Below, in pieces: positions 24,762 to 33,332 of a stretch of DNA of 34,083 nucleotides. This DNA is from Pseudomonadales bacterium. GTDB taxonomy: Bacteria > Pseudomonadota > Gammaproteobacteria > Pseudomonadales > Azotimanducaceae. The position numbers were made by a program, and so were the translations under genes. How positions within the stretch are numbered: the stretch's first letter is position 1; every line of letters begins with the position of its first letter. The notes beneath the pieces are model-generated. The model was given only the letters and a program-made list of their open reading frames with translations, was not told where the DNA came from and did no database searches. The stretch lies in the NCBI GenBank assembly GCA_022825925.1, contig JAJDVW010000115.1, forward strand, positions 1 through 34,083. The letters run 5' to 3'.

Positions 24762-26099
24762 GTGAAACAGACCGCGTCGAACACTCTGGGCAGAGGGTCG
24801 ATCCTCGCGTTGGCGGCGCCCGCGCTGCCCATGTACGCCCTGATGCTGCCGCTCGCCGTGTTCCTGCCGGCCTACTACGCCGACAGCCTTGGGGTCGGCA
24901 TGGCGGCGGTTGGGACTTTGTTCGCGCTGGGCCGCGTCTTCGACGTGGTCACGGATCCGGTCGCCGGCGTGGTCATGGACAGGTTCCAGGGTCGCGTCCA
25001 GCGCAAGACGTGGCTGCTGGTGGGTGCCGTTCCGATCGCGATGGCGGTCGTCAACCTGTTCTTCGTCGGTGGCGACGTGACGATCGGCTACCTCTTCTTC
25101 TGGCTGCTGTTGCTGTACGCAGGCTGGACGTTCATGAGCGTCGCGCTGTTTAGCTGGGCGGCAGAGACGTCCTACGACTATGACGAGCGTTCCCGGGTCA
25201 TGGCCGGCATCCAGGTAGCGAACACCGTCGGGTCGGTTCTGGTGCTATTGCTTCCCGTCCTGGTCGAGTGGTTGGCGGATGGCGCGGCGGTCAGCGCACT
25301 GCGCGTGCAGACGATGGGCGCCGTCATTCTCGTGGCGCTGCCGGTCGCCCTGTTCGTTGCGCTGCGGTACGGCCCGCCGTCCCTGGTCCGCGTCGAGCGG
25401 TCGCAACGCCCACCGCTGTGGAGCGGCTTCAAGGCTGCTGCCCGAAACCGACCCCTGCGACGGTTGCTGGCGGCTGACTTCGCGATCGGATTGAACCTGG
25501 GGATCGGCACGTCTCTTTCGGTCTTCCTCGTGGAGCTGGTGCTTCGACATCCCGGCAGGGCGGGGACGGTTCAGTTGTTCTCGCTGCTCGCCGGCCTCGC
25601 GTGCATTCCGCTGTGGGTCGCACTTGCCAACCGCATCGAGAAGCACAAGGCGCTCGGGCTGACGGCCATCGTCTCGGGACTCGGAGGGCTGTTCGTGCTG
25701 TGGGTGCCGGCGGGCGACTTTCCGCTGTATTTCGGCGGCACCGTCCTGCTGGCGATGGGCATCGGCGGCATGCAGTTCCTTCCCCGTGCAATCATGGCCG
25801 ACGTGCTCGACCACGACAGGGTCGAGTCGCACCAGGAGCGGGCCGGCCTTTACTACGCCTTCCTCACGACCACCCTGAAGGTCGGGCTCGGAGTGGGCAT
25901 CGCGGGGGCGTTCTATCTGGCGGACCTTGGCGGGTTCGATCCGGCGACGGCGCGGTCAACCGGAGAAGGGCTGGATGCGGTCCGGTACACGACGGGAGTT
26001 TCTTCCGTCGTTTTGGCGCTCGCCTGCCTGGCGGCAATCTGGCGATTTCCGCTCGGCCGGCAGACCCAGGCGGCGTTGGCGCGCGCGTTGCGGGGCTGA
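24762..26099 (+). CDS. MFS transporter of the GPH (MelB-like) cation symporter family
   Basis: A 445-residue inner-membrane protein with about 12 hydrophobic helices. The loop after helix 2, GRVFDVVTDPVAGVVMDR (about residues 58-75), is diagnostic of the glycoside-pentoside-hexuronide symporters, in which the Asp residues take part in cation coupling; a related ALFSWAAETSYDYDERSR segment follows. Start is GTG 24762 with a weak GAG-rich ribosome-binding site. GPH proteins usually take sugars, but relatives in degraders carry other substrates, so specificity is not assigned. It lies 253 bases after the receptor in the same direction, suggesting it takes the receptor's substrate across the inner membrane. 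Confidence 0.88.
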   Translation: MKQTASNTLGRGSILALAAPALPMYALMLPLAVFLPAYYADSLGVGMAAVGTLFALGRVFDVVTDPVAGVVMDRFQGRVQRKTWLLVGAVPIAMAVVNLFFVGGDVTIGYLFFWLLLLYAGWTFMSVALFSWAAETSYDYDERSRVMAGIQVANTVGSVLVLLLPVLVEWLADGAAVSALRVQTMGAVILVALPVALFVALRYGPPSLVRVERSQRPPLWSGFKAAARNRPLRRLLAADFAIGLNLGIGTSLSVFLVELVLRHPGRAGTVQLFSLLAGLACIPLWVALANRIEKHKALGLTAIVSGLGGLFVLWVPAGDFPLYFGGTVLLAMGIGGMQFLPRAIMADVLDHDRVESHQERAGLYYAFLTTTLKVGLGVGIAGAFYLADLGGFDPATARSTGEGLDAVRYTTGVSSVVLALACLAAIWRFPLGRQTQAALARALRG

Positions 26100-26121
26100 A
26101 GCCACACGTTGAGAGCGGCAA

Positions 26122-26250
26122 CCAACCATAGCCGTGCCGGTCCTGACCTGCCAAGATTACGCGGAGAGCATCCTTCTCCGCGTGGTGGCGGGCGACGGGG
26201 ACATCCACGTTCGCTACCGGACCGAGGCGATTGGCTGCCATGGCGCGGGA
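26122..26250 (+). pseudogene. Fragment of a second FAD-dependent monooxygenase
   Basis: Translation from about 26131 gives VPVLTCQDYAESILL then GDIHVRYRTEAI, matching residues 108-139 of the monooxygenase encoded 180 bases downstream (LPVMTCQDYVEDILL, GRIELRYRTEAV) with similar but not identical DNA. The similarity is confined to this inner segment and then stops; there is no start, FAD-binding motif or C-terminus. It is the debris of a tandem paralogue, partly deleted, and sits directly in the leader of the intact gene. Confidence 0.8.
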
Positions 26251-26312
26251 TTGTGCCCAGGGTTATGCCCGTCGGGCCCGTTTGAGATGTCGGGAGGTGT
26301 GACAGCAAGACC

Positions 26313-27911
26313 ATGACCAACGTACCTGTATGCATCGTGGGCTGCGGCCCCATCGGGCTGGCCGGAGCGCTGCTGCTCTCGAAGTTCGGCGTCTCCTCGC
26401 TGCTCATCGAGCGGCGCAGCGAAATCAACACCCACCCGCGCTCCCGCTTCGTGGACACGAACACCATGGAGCTCATGCGGTTGCTCGGAGTGGAGAAGGC
26501 GGTCGAGGCGACCGGCCTCGGGCCGGACTGGACGGCGTACAACCGCTGGGCCGCCGCGCTGACGAAACAGCAGATCGCGGCGATTCCGAGCCCCACGTTC
26601 CATACGGTGCCGAGAGACACCAGTCCCAGCCTGCCGGTGATGACCTGCCAGGACTACGTCGAGGACATCCTGCTCGCCGAGGCCCGCGCGGACGGGCGCA
26701 TCGAGCTTCGCTACCGCACCGAAGCGGTCGAGGTGTCCCAGGACGGGGACGGCACGGCACTGGTCGTCCGGGATCTGGCCTCCGGAGAGAAGAGCACCGT
26801 TCGCGCAGACTACACGGTGGGCACGGACGGCCCCCACAGCTTCGTGCGGGGGGCCATCGGGAGCGAGCTCGAGACGGCGCCGCTGGCCACCTTCATGCAG
26901 GACGTCATCTTCGAGGCCGACCTTTCCGAATACGTCAAGGAACGCAAGGGCGGGTTGCTGTACAACGCGATGCCGGGCGGCATGCTGGTCTTCCAGCCGT
27001 TGAACGGCGTCACGCGCTGGCGATGCCAGATTCCGAACATGGCCGACGAGCTCCTGCCCGAAGCGGAGACGATCGACCGCATACGCGAAGCCGTCGGCAC
27101 AGACGACGAAGTGCCCATCAGCATCACGAGCACCGGCATGTGGCGGCCGACGCCGGGATGCGTGGACGCCCTGAGCCGCGGCCGCGTGTTTCTGGCCGGA
27201 GACGCCGCGCACATCTCCGTACCCACGGGCGGCATGGGCAACAACATCGGCTTTGCCGGAATCCGCAATCTGACCTGGAAGATCGCCTACGTGCTGAAGG
27301 GGATCTCCCCGCCCGGGATTCTCGATACCTACCACGTCGAGCATCGTCCGTTCGCCCTGGAGCGCATCGCCACGGGGGTGCAGACCACGCAGTCCATGAC
27401 GAAGATCTTCGCCGCCTTCTACGCAGGCGCCGATACGGCGGAGGCCGTGCACGAGACCCGGCAATACGCCGACTACGATGGGGTGCTGCTGGGCTTCGAA
27501 CTCGAATCGCCGCTCATCGCGAAGAATGCGGAGCCCCCACCCGCGGTGGAGAATCGCACCATCGATTTCGTTCCCGCCGTTCGGGCCGGCCGACGCGCCC
27601 CGCACGTGTGGGTCGACGCAGGAGGGGGGCGGTCCGTGCTCGACTGGTTCGGCACCGAGTACGTCCTGGTCGGGGGAGCTTCGCTTCCGGCCGACCGCTG
27701 GCGCGATGCGGTCGGCCGGGTGGTGGACGCCACCGGCTTCCCGGTCCGTTGGCGGCAACTGCCGGACGCGGAGGCCCCGCCCTACGCCCCGTCGGGCCTG
27801 GCGTTGGTGCGCCCGGACGGCATCGTCGCCGACCGCTGGAGCGACGCGGACATCGCCGCCGGCGACGCGGAAGACCGCCTGCGGCGGTTGCTGCCGCTAC
27901 GGGAGGCCTAG
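26313..27911 (+). CDS. FAD-dependent aromatic/phenolic monooxygenase (PheA/TfdB type)
   Basis: A 532-residue single-component flavoprotein hydroxylase. ATG 26313 follows GGAGG (26293-26297), spacing somewhat long. The FAD-binding Rossmann motif is VGCGPIGLAGALLL (9-22) with ERR (33-35) for the ribose; the DG motif is TDGPHS (171-176); the second FAD motif is FLAGDAAHISVPTGGMGNNIG (293-313). The C-terminal region has the thioredoxin-like fold typical of TfdB/PheA relatives. Such enzymes use NAD(P)H and O2 to hydroxylate aromatic or polyketide-like substrates. Its neighbours (receptor, symporter, P450, CoA ligase) suggest a catabolic pathway. A remnant of a paralogue lies just upstream. Confidence 0.92.
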   Translation: MTNVPVCIVGCGPIGLAGALLLSKFGVSSLLIERRSEINTHPRSRFVDTNTMELMRLLGVEKAVEATGLGPDWTAYNRWAAALTKQQIAAIPSPTFHTVPRDTSPSLPVMTCQDYVEDILLAEARADGRIELRYRTEAVEVSQDGDGTALVVRDLASGEKSTVRADYTVGTDGPHSFVRGAIGSELETAPLATFMQDVIFEADLSEYVKERKGGLLYNAMPGGMLVFQPLNGVTRWRCQIPNMADELLPEAETIDRIREAVGTDDEVPISITSTGMWRPTPGCVDALSRGRVFLAGDAAHISVPTGGMGNNIGFAGIRNLTWKIAYVLKGISPPGILDTYHVEHRPFALERIATGVQTTQSMTKIFAAFYAGADTAEAVHETRQYADYDGVLLGFELESPLIAKNAEPPPAVENRTIDFVPAVRAGRRAPHVWVDAGGGRSVLDWFGTEYVLVGGASLPADRWRDAVGRVVDATGFPVRWRQLPDAEAPPYAPSGLALVRPDGIVADRWSDADIAAGDAEDRLRRLLPLREA

Positions 27912-27930
27912 GCTTGGGGAGGGTCTGCGC

Positions 27931-29172
27931 TCACGTCTCCGGCGTGAATGCGACGGGCATCCTGATCACGGCGTTGAACCAGATGCTCCGGAGCATCTCC
28001 AGTTCGCCGTCCGGCCGGATGTCGGGGATGCGTGTGACGATCTCCTTCAGCAGCGCCGCGAGCTGATAGCGCGCCAGCCGCGCGCCGAGACAGAAATGCG
28101 GGCCCGACCCGAAAGCCAGATGGCGGTTGGCGTTTCCGCGGGTGATGTCGAAGCGATGCGGATCGGGGAACATGTCGGGGTCGCGGTTGGCGGCGGGGTA
28201 GGACAGGTAGATCTTGTCTCCCCTGGCGATCTGCTGGCCGCCGATCTCGGTGTCCGCCATCGCGGTGCGGCGGAACTTGACCACGGGCGGCGAAAACCGC
28301 AGCACCTCTTCGATCGCGTTCGGCAGGTGCTTGTCGACGTCGCCGCGCAGCAATTCGTACTGGTCGGGATGCTCGTTCATCAGCCGCACGAAGTGCACCG
28401 CCGTCCCGCGCGTGGTCTCGTGTCCGGCGATCGAGAGCGTGACGAAGAACATCCCGATGTTCATGTCGTCGAGTCGCTGGCCGTCCACCTCCGCGTGCAC
28501 GAGCCGGCTCATCATCGAGTCGTCCGGCTTGGCCTTCTTCTCCTCGGCCAGTTCCCGCGCGATCTCGAGAAGCGAGAGCGGCCCGGGGTTCGCCCGGTCC
28601 GCGCGCGCGGGATTCTCGGTGTCCGCAGCCAGATTGCCGAGCTTGAACACCGTCTCGCGCAGCCGGTCCGGCACGCCGAGGAGCTTGCAGAACGTGTACA
28701 CGGGCAGCCTCGAGGCGACGTCGAAGACGAACTCGCACTCTCCCTTGCCGGCGACCGAGTCGACGATGGAACGCGCCACGCGGTCGATCTCCGGGTGGAA
28801 CGCGGCCAGCTCGCCCGGCGCGAACGTCGGCATGACCAGCTTCTTGACCGCCATGTGATTCGCCGGCTCCATGCCCATGATGTTGGCGCGCTGCATCGCA
28901 AGCTGCTGCGGTTCGAGATCCCAGATGATGGGACCGCCCTCGTGCGACGAGAACATCGCCTGGTTGCGCGACACGTCCACCACGTCCTGGTAGCGCGTGA
29001 GCACCCAGAACCCCCGGGTCATCGACGCGCCCGGCATGGGGCTCTCGTAGTCGTCCGTGGGCGGATTCCAGTGGACGGGGTCATCCTCGCGCCACGCGTC
29101 GAAGAGTTCGTGGGGCGGTCCACCACGCGCGGGGATCAGCGTGGGGTCGATGAGATTCGTCGCAGGCGACAT
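27931..29172 (-). CDS. Cytochrome P450
   Basis: A 413-residue soluble bacterial P450 from ATG 29172. It has the I-helix oxygen-activating motif AGHETT (249-254), the K-helix E289-V-L-R292, the HRFDITR segment (339-345), and the haem-binding loop FGSGPHFCLGARLA with Cys361 as the iron ligand. The sequence and length suit the class of bacterial P450s that hydroxylate terpenoids, steroids or fatty acids with separate ferredoxin partners; no ferredoxin gene is visible nearby. It converges on the monooxygenase with 19 bases between stops and shares a 220-base divergent region with the AMP ligase, which suggests co-regulation with the pathway. Confidence 0.96.
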   Translation of the reverse strand: MSPATNLIDPTLIPARGGPPHELFDAWREDDPVHWNPPTDDYESPMPGASMTRGFWVLTRYQDVVDVSRNQAMFSSHEGGPIIWDLEPQQLAMQRANIMGMEPANHMAVKKLVMPTFAPGELAAFHPEIDRVARSIVDSVAGKGECEFVFDVASRLPVYTFCKLLGVPDRLRETVFKLGNLAADTENPARADRANPGPLSLLEIARELAEEKKAKPDDSMMSRLVHAEVDGQRLDDMNIGMFFVTLSIAGHETTRGTAVHFVRLMNEHPDQYELLRGDVDKHLPNAIEEVLRFSPPVVKFRRTAMADTEIGGQQIARGDKIYLSYPAANRDPDMFPDPHRFDITRGNANRHLAFGSGPHFCLGARLARYQLAALLKEIVTRIPDIRPDGELEMLRSIWFNAVIRMPVAFTPET

Positions 29173-29393
29173 GGCGAGGCTCCGTCGAATATCGGCACGC
29201 AGTTTAGCAGGGCGCCACGGGGAGCGTTGACGCGAAGCATGAGAACGGGCCCTGAGAACTGGCCGATTGACCGGACCGGTGCCGGGGCTATGCTTGTCCC
29301 GCCGGGCGGGAGCCCACCGCCGCGAATCCGTTTCGCCTGGAGTTCCATTTCACTGGGTACATCCGAACGCCCATCGAATCGTGGGAGGACTGA

Positions 29394-30998
29394 GTGGCCA
29401 CCATGGCTTTTGACTATCCGGAACTCATGCCGCAGATGCTGGCCAGGCGAGCGGCGCAACGGGGCGGCGGCGCCGCCTTGCAGCACGTGGACGGATCGAC
29501 GTTGCGGTGGGACGAGGCGTATTCCGACGCGCTGCGCTGGGCCGATGCGCTGGAACGCCTCGACGCCCGGCGCGGACAGCCGGTGGTCACGATCTTCTCC
29601 AACTCGTTCGATGCCTACCGGTCGTGGCTCGGCTGCGCCTGGCTCGGAACGATCGAAGCCCCCGTCAACACGAACTACAAGGGCGAGTGGCTGCGCCATG
29701 TCGTCAACAACACCGCGGCGGAAGTCGTGCTGACGGAAGCGCGATTCAGCCAACCGCTGTTCGACATCGCCCATCAGCTCACGCACGTGAAGCACTGCGT
29801 GGTCTTCGGCAGCCTCGACTCGGCGCCACCGTCGCTGCCGTTCAATGTCCTGTCCGAGGCGGAGTTCCTCCAGGACGCCACGATCCGTGAGCGCGCCGAA
29901 CCGGAGCCCTGGGACATCTCCTCGCTCATCTACACGTCGGGCACCACCGGTCGCTCGAAGGCCGTGATGGTGCCCTGGCGGCAGCTCACGTCCTCCCTGG
30001 AGAGCGGGATGATCCCGCGGGACCGGCTGCCGGGCCTCAGTCTGTACTCGCCCTACCCCGTGTTTCACATCACCGGCAAGGCCGGCTTCTACTACGCGAC
30101 CGTGTTCGGCAATCCCAACGTCATTCGCGAGGCGTTCTCGCCGAGCGAGTTCTGGGCGGACATCAGGCGGCACGAGCCGAACGGGCTGGTTCTGCTCGGG
30201 CCGCTGGCCCAGATGATCCTGGACCAGCCGCCGAGGGCGGACGACGCCGACAACCCGATCCGCACGCTCGTGATGGCGCCCGTCATCCCGGACGTCGATG
30301 CGTTCTGCGCGAGATTCGACGTCGAGGTCTTCACCACCTACAACATGACCGAGATCAACTGCCCGATCATTCGCGAAGACGGACCCTGCACCGGCACCAA
30401 CTACAGGAGCTGCGGGAAACCGCGCCAGGGCGTGGAGGTGCGGATCGTCGATGAGCACGACATGCAGGTGCCCGCGAACACGCCCGGGGAGATGATCGTG
30501 CGCAGCGAACCCTGGGAGCTGAACGCCGGCTACTGGAACATGCCCGACAAGACCAGCGAAGCCTGGCGCAATGGCTGGTTCCATACCGGGGATGCGTTCA
30601 CCTACGACGAGGACGGCAACTACTACTTCGTCGACCGCGCCAAGGACTACATCCGGCGACGGGGCGAGAACATCTCCAGCTTCGAGGTCGAGTCCATCGT
30701 CAACGAGTACCCGGCGATCGCCGAGTCCGGCGCCGCCGCGGTCCCCGCGGAGCAGGGTGAGGACGAGGTCAAGGTCGCGGTCGTGCTGCAGCCGGGGGCG
30801 GAGTTCGACCCGGCGGCGCTGATCGAGTTCCTCGTGCCGCGGATGCCGCGCTTCGCGATTCCGCGCTACGTCGAAGTCTGGGACGCGTTGCCCAAGACCG
30901 AGGCGACGGCGCGCATACAGAAGGGGAAGATCCGCGAAGCCGGCGTGTCGGCGGACACCTGGGACCGGATCGAGGCAGGCGTCAAGCTACCCCGCTGA
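29394..30998 (+). CDS. Acyl-CoA synthetase / AMP-dependent ligase
   Basis: An ANL-superfamily enzyme that activates a carboxylic acid as an adenylate and transfers it to CoA. GTG 29394 is chosen because GGGAGG (29383-29388) precedes it by five bases; ATG 29403 is nine bases further. The 534-residue protein has the phosphate-binding motif YTSGTTGRSKAVM (180-192), the A5 core TTYNMTEIN (314-322), GWFHTGD (394-400) with Asp400 for the ribose, the hinge region DRAKDYIRRRGENIS (about 413-427) and catalytic Lys510 (RIQKGKIRE). It resembles CaiC-like crotonobetaine/carnitine or aryl-acid ligases. Substrate unknown; context suggests it activates the oxidised product of the neighbouring oxygenases. 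Confidence 0.93.
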   Translation: MATMAFDYPELMPQMLARRAAQRGGGAALQHVDGSTLRWDEAYSDALRWADALERLDARRGQPVVTIFSNSFDAYRSWLGCAWLGTIEAPVNTNYKGEWLRHVVNNTAAEVVLTEARFSQPLFDIAHQLTHVKHCVVFGSLDSAPPSLPFNVLSEAEFLQDATIRERAEPEPWDISSLIYTSGTTGRSKAVMVPWRQLTSSLESGMIPRDRLPGLSLYSPYPVFHITGKAGFYYATVFGNPNVIREAFSPSEFWADIRRHEPNGLVLLGPLAQMILDQPPRADDADNPIRTLVMAPVIPDVDAFCARFDVEVFTTYNMTEINCPIIREDGPCTGTNYRSCGKPRQGVEVRIVDEHDMQVPANTPGEMIVRSEPWELNAGYWNMPDKTSEAWRNGWFHTGDAFTYDEDGNYYFVDRAKDYIRRRGENISSFEVESIVNEYPAIAESGAAAVPAEQGEDEVKVAVVLQPGAEFDPAALIEFLVPRMPRFAIPRYVEVWDALPKTEATARIQKGKIREAGVSADTWDRIEAGVKLPR

Positions 30999-31027
30999 AC
31001 CCGGCGCCGTGCGACGACGCGCTGGAC

Positions 31028-31879
31028 TCACCGTGCCGGGGTCTCGTCCCCGACCATACCGCCGACGGCCACGCGCGTATCCGGATTCAGGTCCTGGTTT
31101 GGGTCGACCAGGTGACCGGCCGGGAAGCTGACCGAGACCGCCGGGGCGGGCGTATCGAGGCACAGCAGGTGGTTGTTGTCCCGGTCCCCCAGGTCCGCGA
31201 GCGCCGTCGGGACGATCTCGTCGCGCGAGCCGTCCGCGCGCTGCACGGTCACGCGGTAGAGCGCGCGCTCGGCGTCGCCGGCGGCGTCGCCGTCGGGCCG
31301 TCGCACGCCCCCGGCCCAGGTCACGCGGAGCACCTGTTGAACACCGTCCGGACAGTCGGGCCGCCCCTCCCCGGTCACCACCTCCGCCACCACGAGAAAA
31401 GGGCCGGCGTCGAGCGGTGTGACAGGCGTCCGCGTTCCTCGGAAGTTGACCGGACCACCCCTCACGCCATCCGAGAACAGGTCGTCGACAACCAGCACCC
31501 GCACCGGTGGGTCGTCGGCCGCGTCACCGAGCTCACCGATCAGGAGCACGGTCCTCAGTTCGCCGGCATCGCCGGCGGGCCTGAGCGTCGCGCAGGTGGG
31601 AGTGCGCTCGGCCCCGGACCGCGTGACCACCCGGAAGTCCTCGGGCTGCAGGGTTTCGGCGTCCACGGTATGAGACAGCACCACCGGCATGCCGTCCTTG
31701 CCCCATGCGCCCAGGCAGAGGACATTCGCCCCGAGGGGCAGGTCGTTGTCCAACCCGAAAAAGGCTGACAGCGGGCGCGCCGCCCGGTCCTCCGCGGCCT
31801 GCGCGACAGGTACCGGAGCCAGGCAGATCGCCGCCAGGCCGGCCGCGACGTAGCGGGGCGCCTTGAGGCGCGCCTTCAT
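31028..31879 (-). CDS. Secreted or periplasmic protein of unknown function
   Basis: A 283-residue product from ATG 31879 with a clear signal peptide: basic MKARLKAPR, hydrophobic YVAAGLAAICLAPVPV and probable cleavage after AQA (about residue 28). The mature part is rich in Val, Asp and Gly and looks like beta-strand domains (VRVLVVDDLF, GPFLVVAEVV, QVLRVTW, ALYRVTVQ); it has a few cysteines that may form disulfides. I do not recognise the family. AAGGGG upstream on the minus strand is a usable ribosome-binding site. It converges on the ligase with 29 bases between stops. Confidence 0.8.
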   Translation of the reverse strand: MKARLKAPRYVAAGLAAICLAPVPVAQAAEDRAARPLSAFFGLDNDLPLGANVLCLGAWGKDGMPVVLSHTVDAETLQPEDFRVVTRSGAERTPTCATLRPAGDAGELRTVLLIGELGDAADDPPVRVLVVDDLFSDGVRGGPVNFRGTRTPVTPLDAGPFLVVAEVVTGEGRPDCPDGVQQVLRVTWAGGVRRPDGDAAGDAERALYRVTVQRADGSRDEIVPTALADLGDRDNNHLLCLDTPAPAVSVSFPAGHLVDPNQDLNPDTRVAVGGMVGDETPAR

Positions 31880-31916
31880 CGGTTCACCCCTTTCAGCGAC
31901 GCGTGGACCGCGCGGG

Positions 31917-32187
31917 TCAGGGGCGGGGATCGTCGTCCCCGACCATCTGCATCTTGTTCATGATCGCGGTCGCCCCCTTCGTGCTCGAGGCCACCACGAT
32001 GATGCTGTCCCCGGCCCACGGCCGGCCGGTCTCCTCGTCGGCCACCCCGCCCCAGAGATCCACGACCTTCTCGCCACGGTGATACGCGCTGCACGCCGCC
32101 GACCTCGCCGTTGTGCTCGAAGTTCGCCGCAAAGGCGTCCCTGACGCGCTCGAAGCCCGGGGCCACTTCACCGTGTACCTGACTCAT
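31917..32187 (-). pseudogene. Truncated, frameshifted serine hydrolase (class C beta-lactamase/EstB family)
   Basis: From ATG 32187 the frame reads MSQVHGEVAPGFERVRDAFA and GEVGG; near 32095 the protein-like reading moves to another frame, AYHRGEKVVDLWGGVADEE and VASSTKGATAI, before stopping at 31917. The DLWGG and S-x-x-K (SSTK) elements are those of EstB-like serine hydrolases in the class C beta-lactamase family, in which the Ser and Lys are catalytic. An intact gene would encode about 400 residues; only about 90 remain, in two frames. It is a decayed gene next to the secreted-protein gene. Confidence 0.85.
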
Positions 32188-32480
32188 GTCCACCTTCGCC
32201 TGACGAGTTCGGCGGGGCAGCTTAACCCGGCTTCGACATCTACCGCTCGCCGCGGGCGGGGCTGCCTCCGCCGACGTCAGCCCTTCGCGGTGGAAGGAGT
32301 ACGTCATCAGCGAGTGCGACGGGAGCCCGGCGACCGCATGGACAGCGAGGAGTTTCCCCTGGTCTGGACCAGGCGGCGGGGATACGTCCCGTCGGCACCG
32401 TCGGGCTGAACACCGGCCGCCGGTTGCCCCTGCTGAACCCGGCGCATTAGCATGCCCCCGCAGGATCCAGGAGACCCTTG

Positions 32481-33332
32481 ATGACCCAGTCCACCCCGTA
32501 CGTCCCGCCCAAGGTCTGGAAATGGGATGCCGAGAGCGGCGGCCGCTTCGCCAACATCAACCGGCCCATCGCGGGCCCCACCCACGAGAAGGAGCTGCCC
32601 GTGGGCGACCATCCGCTGCAGCTCTACTCCCTCGGGACGCCGAACGGCGTCAAGGTAACGATCCTGCTGGAGGAGCTCCTGGCGCTCGGCGTCGAGGAGG
32701 CGGAGTACGACGCCTGGCTCATCAACATCGGCGAGGGGGACCAGTTCGGCAGCGGCTTCGTCGAGATCAACCCGAACTCGAAGATCCCCGGCCTGCTCGA
32801 CCGCGGCACGTCGCCCCCGACCCGCGTCTTCGAGTCCGCGGCGATTCTAATGTACCTGGCGGAGAAGTTCGAGGCGTTCGTCCCGGCGAGCGGCGCCGAG
32901 CGGGCGGAGTGCCTCTCGTGGATCTTCTGGCAGATGGGCTCCGCACCCTACCTCGGCGGGGGCTTCGGCCATTTCTACGCCTACGCGCCGGAGAAGCAGG
33001 AGTACCCCATCGACCGCTACGCCATGGAGGTCAAGCGCCAGCTCGACGTGCTCGACCGGAACCTCTCCTCGAGGCCCTTCCTCTGCGGCGAGTCGTACAA
33101 CATCGCGGACATGGCGACGTACCCCTGGTACGGGCAGCTCGTGCTGAACGGGCTCTATGATTCGAAGGAGTTCCTGCAGGTGGAGTCGTACGCGAACGTC
33201 GTCCGCTGGGCGCGGGAGATCCACGACCGGCCCGCCGTGCGGCGAGGCAGGAAAGTAAATCGCCCCGGCGGGCGCGGCATCGCGGAGCGGCATGACGCGA
33301 GCGACCTCGACGCGGCGGAGTCCGGAAAGTGA
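32481..33332 (+). CDS. yghU: YghU-type glutathione S-transferase / disulfide-bond oxidoreductase
   Basis: ATG 32481 follows AGGAG (32468-32472) with nine bases between. The 283-residue protein closely follows E. coli YghU from end to end: KVWKWD (11-16), FANINRPIAGPTHEKELPVG (23-42), LYSLGTPNGVKVTILLEELL (49-68), then NPNSKIPGL and RVFESAAILMYLAEKF in the thioredoxin-like domain. The helical domain has GGGFGHFYAYAP and the C-terminal RPAVRRG...ERHDASD extension. YghU binds two glutathiones per subunit and has disulfide reductase and peroxidase activity in the cytosol. The stop overlaps the sulfatase start as GTGA, so the two are probably co-expressed. Confidence 0.95.
   Translation: MTQSTPYVPPKVWKWDAESGGRFANINRPIAGPTHEKELPVGDHPLQLYSLGTPNGVKVTILLEELLALGVEEAEYDAWLINIGEGDQFGSGFVEINPNSKIPGLLDRGTSPPTRVFESAAILMYLAEKFEAFVPASGAERAECLSWIFWQMGSAPYLGGGFGHFYAYAPEKQEYPIDRYAMEVKRQLDVLDRNLSSRPFLCGESYNIADMATYPWYGQLVLNGLYDSKEFLQVESYANVVRWAREIHDRPAVRRGRKVNRPGGRGIAERHDASDLDAAESGK

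Noticed and set aside
26214..27758. Minus-strand frame of 514 codons opposite the FAD monooxygenase
   Set aside because: Shadow of a gene with intact FAD motifs; the translation is His/Arg/Gly-rich without motifs.
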